From: Erodium maritimum
Taxonomy: Eukaryota > Streptophyta > Magnoliopsida > Geraniales > Geraniaceae
Reading direction: 5' to 3'
NCBI GenBank assembly: GCA_963921825.1
Contig: OY997593.1
Span: forward strand, 67,874,039-67,938,038
DNA length: 64,000 nucleotides
A program made the position numbers and the translations under genes. The notes beneath the pieces were generated by a model. It searched no databases. It had not been told where the DNA came from and saw only the letters and a list, made by a program, of their open reading frames with translations. This document shows, one piece after another, positions 22,904 to 34,870 of the stretch (position 1 is its first letter; each line of letters starts with the position of its first letter).

Positions 22904-24678
22904 TCAAACAACTGTCGGCTCGACTCCCACCAACCACGGGTGACTGCCGATCATCGTGGTTGTCCCTGGCCCAATCGACCTTCTTGCCCCATCCTTAATC
23001 AACTCTTGAGCCGATAAGAGACTTTGCCATACAAAACTCTGGTTAGGTTTCCGGATCGCTTCCAAGAACGAGGACTCCGGGTAGTACCGAGCTTTTAACA
23101 CTCTCGCGACCAAACTGGACTCATTCAGAAGAAGCCTCCAGAGCTGCTTTCTTAATAGGACTGAGTTGAAATCATACATATTTTTAAACCCCAATCCCCC
23201 CTCTTCCTTAGGGCGTGACATGGTCGCCCATGATTGCCAGATGACACCCTTATTGTCCGCCCCGGTCGATTTCCACCAAAACCGAGCCAACGCCACATTC
23301 ATCTTCTCCAATAACCCTTTTGGCAGGCGCATAACACTCATTGTGTATGTAGGGATTGCTTGCAGTAACGACTTGACCAGGACCTCCTTGCCAGCCCCGT
23401 TTAAGAGCTTGTCGTCCCATCGTTGAATTCGTTGAAGTACTCTAGTCAGTATATATTGTAATCCTTGCTTCCTGCTGCGTCCCATCATATTAGGGATACC
23501 CATGTAGGGGGATGGTTGGGTCAACTCCGGGATTCCCAATATCCTAACTCCTTCCACCCGCCGCGAGGTAGGCGTGTTGACACTAAAGAAGAGCGACGAC
23601 TTCTGTTGATTCACAATCTGACCTGACGCCTCCTCAAACATACGTAAGTACCCCTTGACACGACCCATCTCCAGTGGGGTCGCCTTGCAGTACACATAAC
23701 AATCATCAGCAAAGAACATGTGAGTCAGTGGAGGCGCCCGAGGGGTTCTAGTACTCCATGTATCACCACTGCACCCTCCGCCCCTTGCAGCAGCCTCGAG
23801 AACCCTTCCATGCAAAACAGGAACAAGTACGGGGATAGTGGGTCTCCCTGTCTAATTCCCCTTTCCGGTTGGACAAAGCCCGCTTGCTGCCCTCCCGCTA
23901 CAATATTATATGTGACAGAATACGTACATCGGCGGACAAGGTTGATCCAATCCTCCCTCAGGCCAAAGCCCCGCATCATGTCCCACATAAAACCCCATTC
24001 TACACGATCATATGCTTTACTCATATCCAGCTTCAGAGCCACCCACCCCTCCTTGCCCTGCTTCTTGTTCTTCAAATAATAAAGGGTCTCATATGACAAT
24101 ATGATATTATCCTGGATCGAACGTCCCGGTACAAACACACCTTGGGTTGCCGATATAAGTCCATCCAACAGGCCTTTCAGTCGATTCGCCACCACCTTCA
24201 AGACAATCTTGAAGATCACATTACACAGCGCAATGGGTCGCAGATCCTTCAGGGACATCGGGCACTCTACTTTCGGAATCAGGACCCGTGTTGTCCTGTT
24301 CAGATCTCTCGGGATCTCCTCTCCCGCAAAAACTCTCCTCGCCCAGCGGGTGACATCCTCACCCACTGTACTCCAATACTTCTGGTAGAAGAACGGGTTC
24401 AGACCATCCGGCCCCCGCGACTTGTTTGGCCCCATAGAGAAGGTGGCCTCCCTTACTTCCTCAGAGGACACTTCACTCATAAGCGCCCGGTTTTGTTCTT
24501 CTGTTACTTGTTGCTGGAACCGAGGACAATTGATTCCCTCCCCCCGAGTCTTCCTTGACAGGGTCTTGTAGAACTCCAAGATATGTTCCCCTAGCCCCGT
24601 ATCCCAGGAAAGAATATTCCCCTCTGCATCCTTCAGCTCCGTCACCTTGTTTATATTTTTCCGTTGCGAAGCCGACAC
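22904..24678 (-). pseudogene. LINE ORF2 part 2: reverse transcriptase, frameshifted
   Basis: Two overlapping frames, 24678-23725 and 23815-22904, form one RT domain with a frame change near 23725-23815. The first holds VLIPKVECP, DLRPIALCN, the catalytic LKLDMSKAYDRVEW and GIRQGDPLSPYLF. The second holds FFADDCYVY, the FADD version of the YxDD active site, then the thumb and connection regions with LPKGLLEKMN and FWWKS. The motif order matches plant L1 elements. The frame change shows it is dead. Confidence 0.9.
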
Positions 24679-24962
24679 CTGAAAAAACTTTGTATTTTGG
24701 TCGCTCTCCGTAAGCCAGTGCTGCTTAGCCCTCTGCCTCCAGAACTCCCCCTTTTTTCCAGTGCAGAGACATAGAGCTTCTGCAGTGCTCTGCGACGTCG
24801 GATACTCGTTCTGTCAAGTCTCCCATTCAGCCACAGGATATCTTTCTCATATCAGGAGATTTTCCTGGCTAAAGCATTGTAGACCTCCTTCCCCCAGACC
24901 TCCAACGCTTCACCCGTCTCTTTTGTCTTAATACCAATATCACGATCTCCCGGAGAACCCCA

Positions 24963-25770
24963 TCATGCCTGGATTAAGTGTCCACATTCCGGATCTTCCG
25001 ACCACATATTCTCAAATCTGAATTGCCTCGACCCCACCGGGTCCACTCTTCGCTTAGAGTCCAGCAGAATAGGTAAGTGATCTGAGGTCGAAATACCGAG
25101 GTTGATCAAGTGAGCGTCCGTCCACAACTCCTTCAACTCCCGTGACATAAGAGCCCTATCGAGCTGGACCGCCATTCGTGTCTCTGGTTCACTCCCGCTA
25201 TGCCACGTAAAGCCATACCCTTGTAGCGGTACATCCTCAACATGTGCCTCCCTCATCGCTCCCCTGAAACCGTGGATGAGTCTCACCGGGTAACGATTTC
25301 CCCCTCGTTTCTCACGTTGCTTGAGGATGCCATTAAAGTCCCCCATAAGTAGTCACCTCTTCGATATCCCCGACCGTGCTCCCAATGATCGAATCATCTC
25401 CCAAGTCTGCCATCGAAGATCCCGATTCGCCTCACCACAAATTCCCGTGAACCGAAGGGTGTCCCCCTCCGATCCCCTTACCTCCACATCAATGTATCGA
25501 TCTTGGCAATCAATCTTTGTAACCGACACCCCCGTCGCCATAATAGAATGATCCCTCCTTTGTGGTCGTCCGCCGGGGCCTCACACCCCCCCACCCCCCC
25601 CCCCCCCCCGCGAACCCAGTTTTCAGCCTCAGAATATCGACGTCCCCTTTCCTCGCCAACGTCTCACTCAAGAAGACTATCTGCGGTTTTCTGCGTCGGA
25701 TCGCCCCTTTCAGGTACTCCACAGTAGCCAATTTCCCTAGCCCCCTACAATTCCAGGACAGAAAGCGCAT
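24963..25770 (-). pseudogene. LINE ORF2 part 1: APE-type endonuclease, broken
   Basis: Begins MRFLSWNCRGLG, with the Asn of the first APE motif. It continues to a GDFN motif (25346 onward) and a late SDHLP motif, all standard for the endonuclease that nicks the target. The frame is interrupted by a poly(C) tract at about 25594-25609, which encodes an unlikely Gly-rich stretch, and by stops between 25353 and 25346. It cannot make an active enzyme as it stands. Confidence 0.85.
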
Positions 25771-26430
25771 CGTTCCCCCTCACAACACAGAATAACGCAC
25801 CAACAGAGACCACCCAACCGAAGACCTGGTTCCCTCCTCAGAACGACTGGCCGGCGCGCAGATACCCTCACCCCTCAACTCGACTCCGTCTCCCGACTAG
25901 GCATGAAACGGAATCCGGCACCAACACCAGATCAATCCACCACCAATCTCCCCCGTGCCGGAACAGACACAGGTTCCAATCATCGTACTCCCACACTACC
26001 CCGCGACGACAACTCGGCTCCCACTCCAACAAAATCAGTCAAAAGGTATATCAGTAGAACGTACCTTACCCACGAAACGGGATTGAAGACGTCCGGCAGA
26101 GACTCCAGGCGAAACTCCGGTGACCAGCTACTCCCTTCTCCGTTCGTGCTCTCACTAAGGCTAGGGCCGGGGACTATTTTAATTGAATTGTTGTTATATA
26201 TACATATTTACTTATTGAATCACTCCAGTTTTATTTTTAAAAAAATCACTTCAGTTTTATTTTAAAAAATTATTTTAAAAATTATTGAGGGTATTTTCGT
26301 CATTTTAACTATTGACTTGAGCTATTTATTATATAACTGAACATTTGAACATGTACCGGTCAAAAAAAATTAAAATAAATATCAGTTAAATGTTATACGT
26401 TTAGAGTATGTATGGAATTCTCACGTGTCC

Positions 26431-27331
26431 TAAAAACTATGGAAATTAAGCTGATTTCTCACGTAATAATTATTAAATGAAGGCCCAAAAGAAATAAACC
26501 CATCTCATCTTTAGCCCTTCGGAGCCAGGAACCTCGCAGCACCCAAAAGCTCCGGCAACCGTTTTACAGTTCCAATCATCAAATTCAATTCAATTCATTT
26601 TAAGTGCCAAATTCTGGTAAGAAACATAGTTTGTATCTCAGAATTAAATGCATCTTCATGCCGTGTAAGGCTTGGATCTCAATTCCTTCTTTTATATGTT
26701 TTTTCCTTAGGGTTTATGCATTTTTTTCCTTCAAAACATCGCAAGCTCAGATCTTTGTCACAGGTAAAATCTGGGTTTCGTATCTCAATTACCCAAGTTT
26801 ACTTTTGGCTGCCGAGTAAAGGGTAAATGAAAAGTTTCGATTTTACTCCCAACCTTGTCTCCTTTTCAATTTCTATAAGAACTGGAATAATCGAGCTTTA
26901 GTTTGATTATTTGGGATTCAAAGGAATCGTTGTTGGTTGATGCACGGGATTATCTTGGATTTTCAGGTGAAATGAGTAGCTGTTTATGTTCAGTTGTTTC
27001 ATTGATGCATTTTATGATGCTTTTTAATTTTTGTGAGAGGAACAGGAGCTTGAATTAATTGGTATTGTTTTAGTTTTTGGTGTTTTCTCAGCAACCTATT
27101 GGATTTGCAGTAATTGATGAATGTTGATTTATTTGGTAATGCTGTTTTGTAATCGATGAAAATGAAAGTGAAGTCACAATTTTGTGTGGGTTTGGTACCT
27201 CTTTGTTCAGTAGTACTGGATAACTGTTGTTGATTGGTGTATTCAATATTGATAGGTTATGCATTTTTGTTAGCGTGGAGAAGCTAGTGTATTGGGAGCT
27301 GATATATTGTTGAGTGGCGGTGGTATAGAAG
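26431..27331 (+). promoter_or_regulatory. Promoter and 5' UTR region of the ARGLU1 homologue
   Basis: AT-rich sequence, then a leader-like block near 26510-26610. Several GT/AG pairs (for example CACAG|GTAAAATCTGG at about 26760-26765) suggest a 5' UTR intron before the start at 27332. I cannot fix the transcription start. Confidence 0.35.
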
Positions 27332-30300
27332 ATGCCTCGCGACCTTTCACGCTCCAGATCACGATCTCCTTCGTACAGGCGAAGACATTCCCCTGCACCA
27401 CGGTCTAGCAGGCGTAACAGAAGAGATAGAAGTCGGTCTCCATATTCTTCTAAATCTCACAGCAGGTGACCCCGTTGATAATCTTGATTCTTTATGTTGG
27501 TGTAATTAATTCCTAAGCAATTGCTAGAAAGGCCGGGGATTTGTACTTTTCTCTTGTGGAGTACAAACCTGTACGCAACTTATCCTTTTCAGCCTCATTC
27601 AATTGGTTGAAATTCAAATGTTTAGTTATTAGTATGTATATGTAAGTTGTAATTTTATGAACCTTGGGTAGCAAAATTGAAGCTATGAGGACCTTGCTTT
27701 TGGTTTCTGTTGCTGACACATGAGTATTGCTGCTTGTCATAAGATTTGGTGAGTATATGGCTTGCCCTGTCAGCAACTATTGGTCGTGACCTTTACTTTT
27801 TCATGAAAAGTCTTTTGAAGCCTAATGTAAATACAGAACAAAATCAACTGATTGTGAGAGCTACATAGGATGCACACCCTTCATAAAAAAATAAAACAAA
27901 ACAAAACACAGTTTCTTCCCATCACATGGGAAGTGAGCAGGTGATGGGTGCCGATGTGTGTCCTTTTGTCGCTCGATTGTGACATTAGCTTCTTCATGTG
28001 ATAAAAGATGGAGCACACAAAGATTATTCTTAACAATGTATGAGGTAATTATACATGTTCTATTTTTAACACGCAAGATGGTGAGCTGCTTAATACATAT
28101 TGTAGATTTTTTTGTGTGTTCTAATGTTTACAGTGTTGCTCACATGACTTCTATCATATTATACAGACGGAAAAGTCGTTCTGTTTCTCCAAGACGGCGT
28201 AAAAGCCGTTCTATTTCTCCAAGGCGGCGTAAAAGCCGCTCTATTTCTCCAAGGCGGCGCAAAAGCCGTTCTATTTCTCCAATACGGCGTAAAAGTCGTT
28301 CTCCAACGCCAAAGCGTCGATCTCCTACTCCAAGGCGTTACAAGAGGCAAAGAACTAGAAGTCCATCACTATCTCCTGTTCATAAGTCTTCTAGCCCAAG
28401 TCTTGGATCCATAGAGCGCAAAAACGATATTGAAAAGTTGAAAAAAGAAGAAGAGAAGAAAAGGTATAAATCGCATTGAACTTGCTTCTGAATAATCACC
28501 TATCTTCGAATTCATATTTGATGTATATTAGGTGGTTGCTTTAGAGTGGCCCTTTAATAGGAGAGGTGTTAAATATGCAAGACTAACATTTATTTCCCTA
28601 TATGTGTGTGGTATTGTTGCTGCATATTCTTTATTTGATTTTGTTGCTGTGAACAATAGACAATTAAAAGCCAACATTGGGAAAACCAGAACCCTGAAGT
28701 TGATTCTGATTCTGTGACTGCCAAAGGCTGCATGAAATCAGGTCTGGGAAAAGAAAGATAGGAGTTACTAACTAGCCTGATAATCAAGAATAGATGACCA
28801 CTTATTAACATAATTATGTGAGAGCTTGTTCTTTTTGTTTGATTCTTTCGAAGTGGATGATTGGGCTCTTTCTTACTGAGAGACATATCGGGTACATCTA
28901 TCATGTGTGACTTACCTTCTATTAGATGTGGCTTCTAATTACCAGAAAATGCTGTTTTATTTGTTACATGATTTAATCCTTCCATTTGTGGCCATAGTAT
29001 TCAGTCCTTTTCATTCTGATGAAAAAAAATGTTTATCTTAGTTTAGAAATATTTCGAGCTGTTGACTGAGTACCTCCTGAATATAGCTATTGCTGGTGTC
29101 ATGAATTCAAGCCAACTACTACCTTTTATGGATGCATTGTGGATGGAATACGGAGTAATTGTGAAACATTTTCAATAACCTATTCTTTCTTTAGTCCACT
29201 TTCCGTGCTTAGTGAGATTCAAAAACTGCATCAAGTGATGCTTAAAAGGTGATTTTGGTCATGTTCGTGTTCCTTGAGTTACAACCTTATCTGAAAAGAG
29301 AAGTGATTTTAGGCGACTGTTTAGTCAGACAATTTTCATGATCATAGTTCTGTCATGCTGATCTTTCTTCCTAGATGCTCTTCAACTCCAAATCACTAAT
29401 TATTTTTTCATTTCATCTTCTACAATCTGACCCTTAATCTCAATTAGCAAGTGCATGGAAAAGTTAGATTCTAAATCAAAATTACTGTACTATTTGGCTT
29501 ACGTTTCATATTTTAGTAATTGTTAGGCAGAGTGCTAGAGTAGACTTTGGGCGCTTAGCTTAGAAAGTTCAGATACTTTCTTTAAAGAAATGTATATTCA
29601 ATGCTAGAGTAGAAATTATTCGGTAATTAGTTTTAAAACTGCAGCAGGTTACTTTGACATTCTTCTCCACAGGCTTTTCTGAAGGAAGATACTGCTATAT
29701 TTCAACTTGTTATATTTGATGATCAAATTGGGTGCTTGCTTCATTTATCTACTGAAACTCATTTGTTTGGATCAGGATACGGTTAGAGGTATGCCTTGAA
29801 AGCATAAGCATAAATGTATAATTGTGTCCTGATGAAGGTTAGTTTGTCATTTACTGTAGTAGTTGCAAAGAGAAGAGAAAAAAATTGAAAGAAGAAGAAA
29901 AGATTCATGACATGGCTATTGCTGTTTAAGTTGTAGTGCTGTCGGGATTTACGGAATGGAGCCATTTTTGTGAGTAACTTCATTATCATCTCAGGCGCCA
30001 ACAGGAAGCTGAACAGAAGCTGCTTGAAGAAGAGACTGCAAAGAGAGTGGAAGCAGCTATTCAGAAGAAAGTCGAAGAGAGCTTAAACTGTGAAGAAATC
30101 CAGATCGAGATACAGAGGAGACTGAAGGAGGGAAGGAGAAGACTTCATGATGAAGTTGAAGCTCAACTCGAGAAAGAAAGGGAAGCTGCTCTTATCGAGG
30201 CTAGAGAGAAGGAGGTGAATATATTGTAGGGTCTTGGTTTCTGTTTTGTTCTTATCTTGTGTATTTAAGGGTTGTGATTTCTGTTTGGTTTCCAGGAAAG

Positions 30301-30562
30301 AGCTAGAAAAGAGAAGGAAGAGCTGGAGAAGATGCTGGAAGAGAACCGGAGGAGGGTTGAAGAAGCTCAGAGAAAGGAGGCTCTAGAGCAGCAGCGAAGA
30401 GAGGAAGAAAGGTATAGGGAACTAGAAGAGATCCAAAGGCAGAAGGAAGAGGCTCTGAGGAGGAAGCGGCAGCAAGAGGAGGAAGAGCACTTAAATCAGA
30501 TGAAACTATTGGGAAAGAACAAGTCCCGACCAAAACTATCCTTTGCGCTTGGCTCGAAATGA
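27332..30562 (+). CDS. ARGLU1: ARGLU1-type splicing and transcription co-factor (Arg/Glu-rich protein)
   Basis: Four coding exons, 27332-27465, 28167-28463, 29995-30214 and 30296-30562, join in phase to 305 codons. The N-terminal third is an RS domain (MPRDLSRSRSRSPSYRRRHS) and continues in exon 2 with four near-identical RRKSRSxSP units. The C-terminal two thirds is a long Glu/Arg/Lys coiled-coil, ending KNKSRPKLSFALGSK. That ending closely matches the conserved GKSRPKLSFSL end of animal ARGLU1. ARGLU1 proteins are nuclear, bind RNA through the RS part and affect alternative splicing and Mediator-linked transcription; this is known mainly from animals, with plant homologues reported. The frames beyond the splice sites (for example after 28463) are intron. 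The exon 2 repeats make that region prone to unit-number change. Confidence 0.9.
28167..28310 (+). repeat. Tandem 30-bp coding repeat (RRKSRSxSP) in the RS domain
   Basis: Four successive units of 30 bp, each built around CGGCGTAAAAGCCGTTCT and encoding RRKSRSISP-like decamers, then two decayed units. Units differ mainly at third codon positions. Such SR arrays are targets of SR protein kinases (family knowledge). Confidence 0.85.
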
Positions 30563-31200
30563 ATTTGTGTCAAAACCCAGTTTAGATTCTCCTTAATGTA
30601 TTTGGATTTGATACAACACTTGCATCTGCAAGAGTTTATGCCAGTTTATTCAGTTTCAATTTTTCTTGTTGCCGAAACAGAAGTTGATACTGTACCAAAA
30701 ACGTCCTGAATGTTGCCAAAACTTTCAATGTTTTTCAACCATTCAAGTCCAATGAAAAACTTTTTCACTTTTACCTTTCCCACATAATATTTTTTTTAAC
30801 TTTTATATCCAGCCAGCCACCTATCAAAAACTACTCAGAATTTTTTGTCAAAAAATAATGAAAATACTCTCTAGCATTATTTCAAAAATACCATTTTTTC
30901 ATCCACAGTGAGAAATGCTGATTAGGGGTGATGTTGAGTTTTGGATGTCCATGTGAAAGAGACGTTGGAATTGAGTAAACAAATCAATCAAAATGGACTT
31001 TTTTTTACGGAATGAAATCTTGTTAAACGGTCAAGAATCCCATTCATCCTTCATATCTATGTTACATCCCCGTTTTTAGAGAGATTATCCCTATCTTTGT
31101 TTATGTCTCGGATTAAATAAACTATATGAATTCGACCCTTTTACGTGTCATTCAAAACAAAATCTTTGAGATTCTTGATCATTTTCAAGCTAACATTTTC
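30563..31200 (+). other. 3' UTR of the ARGLU1 homologue and spacer
   Basis: Just after the stop there is T-rich, 3'-UTR-like sequence. I see no other gene before the nested retroelement block that starts near 31.2 kb. Confidence 0.35.
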
Positions 31201-31372
31201 CTTGTCTTTCGCGGAGAAGATATAGATTTAGAACAGATCTAACTCTTCTCGTGGATTGCCGGACTGTATTGGCTTTTAGTGGGTTTTCTAGAATATATGA
31301 GATAACGAGCGGTGTGTGATGGGACGAGATCAAGGTTCCTGTGGAGGTGTTTGGTCCTCTTCTTCTGGTATC

Positions 31373-33312
31373 TGTTACGACCCTGTGAGATCGAACACGT
31401 TATGGCGCTCTTGTAGGACTGAAGATCCAATCCAAGGTTTCGCTGGAGCGAAGCCTTGTTCTTGTTTCTCCCTATTGTGAGTGACCCCAGGCTCAGATTA
31501 TAGAGGGACCCTGATACCTCTTAGAGAACAAAGCAGTAAACTCAATTCTCAATGCTTTATTCATGAATCCCTCTGGTATATATATAACCAGAGAGCTTTC
31601 CTAAACAACCCAAATTCCTAATTCAACAATAACTCCAAATTACCCAAAGTTTCCAAATCCTAATATAACTGAAATTAAGAAAGCAATTAAAAAGGGAAAC
31701 AGAATCAGCCGACTCTGTAGGGACGTGCGCGCGCGACTTCCTTTCCCCTTGCTGCGCGCGACTTCTCTTCCATTGTGGTGTGTTTTAGCCCATTCCCTTA
31801 CGGTCCGTAAGGCCCATAACATCACTCCCCCCTGCACAAGGCGCTTGTCCTCAAGCGCATAGGGTGAATCCATTATCTGGGCAGCCCTGTCCTCGACCTC
31901 GTCCTCGATCATCTCCAACCAAAAAAGCTTCGCACACTCGTGACCTGGGAAGTAAGTTTCATCACAGTTGAAGCAAAGGCATTTATCGATTCGCTCTTGC
32001 TTCTCGGCCTGAGAAATCTGCTTGAGAAATAACCGAGGAGAATTATCCATGGCTGTTCGTCTGCTCGGAGCTATAACTGATGGAGGTTTAGCCTCCTCAC
32101 GAGTGCGTTCTTCGTAGAGCTTGGCTAGCCCCATGGCATGAGTCAGATCACGTGGCTGCTGAATTTTCACATCGATTGCCAGAGATCTGTGCAAGCCACT
32201 CAGAAACAGAGAAATTTCTTGATCCTGCTGCAAACCAGACACCTGGGCCGCTAGTCGCTCGTACTGGGTTGCGTAGTCTGCAACTGAGCCGGTATGTTTT
32301 AGCTTTGCGAGTTCACCCAGCCGGTTGCCCTTAAACATCGAGCCGAACCTGGTGTGGCAATACATCTTAAACGCCAGCCAATTTAGGTTAGGAAAGTCCA
32401 CCTGGAGTTTCATGTACCATAATTGGGCGTCATCCTCCAGATGGAACGATGCCAGCAGAACTTTCTCCTCCTGCGTCGTGCGTTGGTGGAGAAAGTAACT
32501 CTCGCACCTATTCAGCCATGCAGTCGGATCAGCACGTCCATCGAATCGTGGGAATTCGAGACGCGTAAAACAAGGCGCGAGGGCGCCTCCATCTCCTCCC
32601 GTCCCTGCGACGGGTGTCACAAGTGCGACCCGGTCCCTCTGTCGGGCAGCAGGGGTCGAGCTCCCTTCGAGCTGCTCCGAAGGTGTGGACAAGGACTGGA
32701 CCCGCAGAGCCAGCTCATCGATCTTCCGTCCCTGCAGAGCCAGCTCATCGATCTTCCGTGTCTGTGCTGCGGCTTGAGTTTGGGCTGCAGCAAACGCTGC
32801 AATCAAGTCATCCAGTTTCTGCTCCATGGATTTCTGTGCCATAATGCTCGGCTCTGATACCAATCTGTTACGACCCTGTGAGATCAAACCCGTTATGGCG
32901 CCCTTGTAGGACTGAAGATCAAATCCAAGGTTTCGCTGGAGCGAAGCCTTGTTCGTGTTTCTCCCTATTGTGAGTGACCCCAGGCTCAGATTATAGAGGG
33001 ACCCTGATACCTCTTAGAGAACAAAGTAGTAAACTCAATTCTCAATGCTTTATTCATGAATCCCTCTGGTATATATATAACCAGAGAGCTTTCCTAAACA
33101 ACCAAAATTCCTAATTCAACGATAATTACAAATTACCCAAAGTTCCCAAATCCTAATATAACTGAAATTAAGAAAGCAATTAAAAAGGGAAACAGAATCA
33201 GCCGACTGTAGGGACGTGCGCGCGCGACTTCCTTTCCCCTTGCTGCGCGCGACTTCTCTTCCATTGTGGTGTGTTTTAGCCTATTCCGTTACGGTCCGTA
33301 AGGCCCATAACA
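31373..33312 (-). mobile_element. Gag-only LTR retrotransposon (TR-GAG type), 1.94 kb
   Basis: Two LTRs of 449 and 447 bp (31373-31821 and 32866-33312) start TGTTACGACC and end GGCCCATAACA on the plus strand. The element is flanked by the 5-bp duplication GTATC (31368-31372 and 33313-33317). On the minus strand the 5' LTR is followed by the primer site TGGTATCAGAGC (32853-32864), complementary to initiator tRNA-Met. The 3' LTR is preceded by a purine tract (GCAGGGGGGAGTGA, 31822-31835). The only ORF is gag. All pol domains are absent, so mobility would need an autonomous gypsy partner. The two LTRs differ at only a handful of sites, so the insertion is fairly recent. Confidence 0.92.
31640..32842 (-). 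CDS. Ty3/gypsy-type Gag polyprotein with zinc knuckle
   Basis: An intact frame of about 400 codons. I prefer the start MAQKSMEQKL at 32842, about 10 bases inside the primer site; the frame is open upstream but there it is LTR. A coiled-coil start is followed by the retrotransposon Gag core (PRFDGRADPTAWLNRCESYF, then ASFHLEDDAQLWYMKL and FKMYCHTRFG). A Cys-rich knuckle follows, CFNCDETYFPGHEC, a CX2C...HxxC form usual in plant gypsy elements. Past the knuckle a short acidic tail would normally lead to protease; here the frame runs through a short linker into the 3' LTR and stops there. Gag forms the particle that packages element RNA. Confidence 0.88.
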   Translation of the reverse strand: MAQKSMEQKLDDLIAAFAAAQTQAAAQTRKIDELALQGRKIDELALRVQSLSTPSEQLEGSSTPAARQRDRVALVTPVAGTGGDGGALAPCFTRLEFPRFDGRADPTAWLNRCESYFLHQRTTQEEKVLLASFHLEDDAQLWYMKLQVDFPNLNWLAFKMYCHTRFGSMFKGNRLGELAKLKHTGSVADYATQYERLAAQVSGLQQDQEISLFLSGLHRSLAIDVKIQQPRDLTHAMGLAKLYEERTREEAKPPSVIAPSRRTAMDNSPRLFLKQISQAEKQERIDKCLCFNCDETYFPGHECAKLFWLEMIEDEVEDRAAQIMDSPYALEDKRLVQGGVMLWALRTVREWAKTHHNGREVARSKGKGSRARTSLQSRLILFPFLIAFLISVILGFGNFG

Positions 33313-33741
33313 GTATCATTGTCTGGGTGGGTCGGCAGAGCTCGGATCTGGATCCCTCCCACTCGTCTCTCCGACGATGTTTCAAGACTTTTAATTCTGA
33401 CTCTCCTTTTGGGTCGGCATGTGCTGATGTCCTCGATTGGGATCTCCTTGTGAAATCTGAGTGGTGCTCGGTGGTGTCATTTGGGCTATGGTGCGTTGGT
33501 GAGTGCTCTCAGTGTTTGGACGAATGATAGATATTTCGGTAAGCGACATGGAGGCGGTTGGGTTCCCTAAGGATCGGTGTTTGCGCGTTTGGTACGTTTC
33601 TTGTTTAGCGGTTTAGGTTTTTTTTACTGTTGAATTGTCCTTTGTCGGGTTGTTGTTTACGTTCTGGTTGAGGCTGAGATTTGTCTCGATGTTCTGGTGT
33701 GTACTTTTGTTAGGCCCACTATTTTGTTTATGCGATTGTTC

Positions 33742-34870
33742 GATTGTTTTTTTATCAGCAAAGCATTATATAAATCTTTTTTTTTCGAAGTTTGAAAATA
33801 TAGGATAAAGGGTCTAGCTACAGAATTTTTACAAGCCAACAGGTATACAACTAAATACCAAATACAAACATGAGCACTGACATAAAAGAACAATCTTAAA
33901 ACAAACCAAACGAGGGAGGATAATGGTCTCAAAACCTAATTATGACAATCATATAAGCACAAGACAAAACGGCTAAAATATAAGTCTAGAACCCGAATTT
34001 AGCAGCTATAAAGCACAAAGAAAAAGGGGTCTACTACCCAGATTTGTCAACCATGTAGCTCAATAAAGCTAACCGTCCTCCACTGAAAACAACCATAACT
34101 TTACCCGAACTAGAGGAGAATATTGTATCTCATCAGCACCCAAACTCAAAGAATTGAAGGGAATTGACACGCCGACGGCCAACATCGTTAGTCAACAAAG
34201 ATAATCCGATGAATAATCACTGAAACTCAGAGAAGCAGGACTCCTCGATTTCCAAGGCCTATAGACCGAGTACAACCCGTCAAAGACCAAACACCCAAAA
34301 GATTGACCCCCACCCCCCCCCCCCCCCCCCCCCCAAAGAGCAGGGATACAAAGGAAATCGTAACGAGTCTAAATTTAGGGATGAGTAGATTTCCAACAAG
34401 CTACAGATAAAGCATTAGGTTAGACAAGAACCTACCGAGCTCCGATAGAGAATCGTTGGGACGACCACTTCCACCAGTCAAGGGAGCATCCGGCAAGTCA
34501 AGATAGAGGACCTTAAAATATCCACCATCCAAACTGAAGCAAAAGCTCTGAGCTCAAGACCCGGCCCAGACCCAACTGTCCAAATTCGGCCCCAACCCGT
34601 CCTTGTCCAGACGAACCCAAGCCCGACCCTTTCCAGACCCAACCCAGATCGAGAAACGGCGAGCAAAGTTGTCGCCGTCCGAGCTTCTTGCGTGCCACGC
34701 TTCACAAGGACCAAGTCCCAACGAAACAAAGGGAAGGACCCGTTGCCGGAAACGACGCAGGCCGCAGCCGTCACCGACTAGAGTAGAGCAGAAGTGACGG
34801 CAAGTTGAAGCAAAAAAGGAGTTTGGGGGGTCGAAGATTGGGTTGTTTCCCTTAACCTGCAGTTGCCCAA
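33742..34870 (-). mobile_element. Minus-strand poly(A)-tailed non-LTR element, about 1.1 kb
   Basis: On the minus strand the element runs from a GC-rich 5' part (about 34870) to a T-rich 3' part ending ATAATGCTTTGCTGATAAAAAAA (plus strand 33742-33765). No ORF with a known domain is present. A C22 tract lies at 34313-34334. The sequences flanking the T-run and the right end (TGTTCGATTGT and TGCCCAATTGT) are only loosely alike and may be a decayed duplication. It shows the same composition and tail as the elements at 1452-5963 and 7921-9368. Confidence 0.55.

Larger units (their letters stand above)
21835..26190 (-). mobile_element. L1-type LINE, minus strand, 5'-truncated and broken
   Basis: A 4.36-kb insert. 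On the plus strand it begins with a T-run at 21835-21842, the complement of its A-tail. It is flanked by TTGTTATATATACAT-like duplications (about 21817-21834 and 26191-26205) that differ by a few TA units. Domain order on the minus strand is endonuclease (25770-24963), reverse transcriptase (24678 to about 22904) and RNase H-like (22508-21864), the order of plant L1 elements. No ORF1 is present upstream, so the copy is probably truncated at the 5' end. Frameshifts and stops separate the domains. Confidence 0.9.
21647..26430. mobile_element. Foldback MITE split by a LINE
   Basis: The left arm (about 21647-21786) and right arm (about 26277-26430) are inverted copies of each other. Matching landmarks are TTTAACTGATAT, GTTATATAACAAATAG (right arm CTATTTATTATATAAC) and AAAATGACGAAAATACCCTC (right arm GAGGGTATTTTCGTCATTTT). 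Without the LINE it would be about 430 bp of mostly inverted repeat. Similar foldbacks with GGGTAATTAC-like ends occur at 40736-40973, 50975-51290 and 52935-53320. Confidence 0.7.

Noticed and set aside
33657-33932. A 91-codon frame with a hydrophobic start
   Set aside because: It crosses the poly(A) end of the minus-strand retroelement, so it is not a gene.
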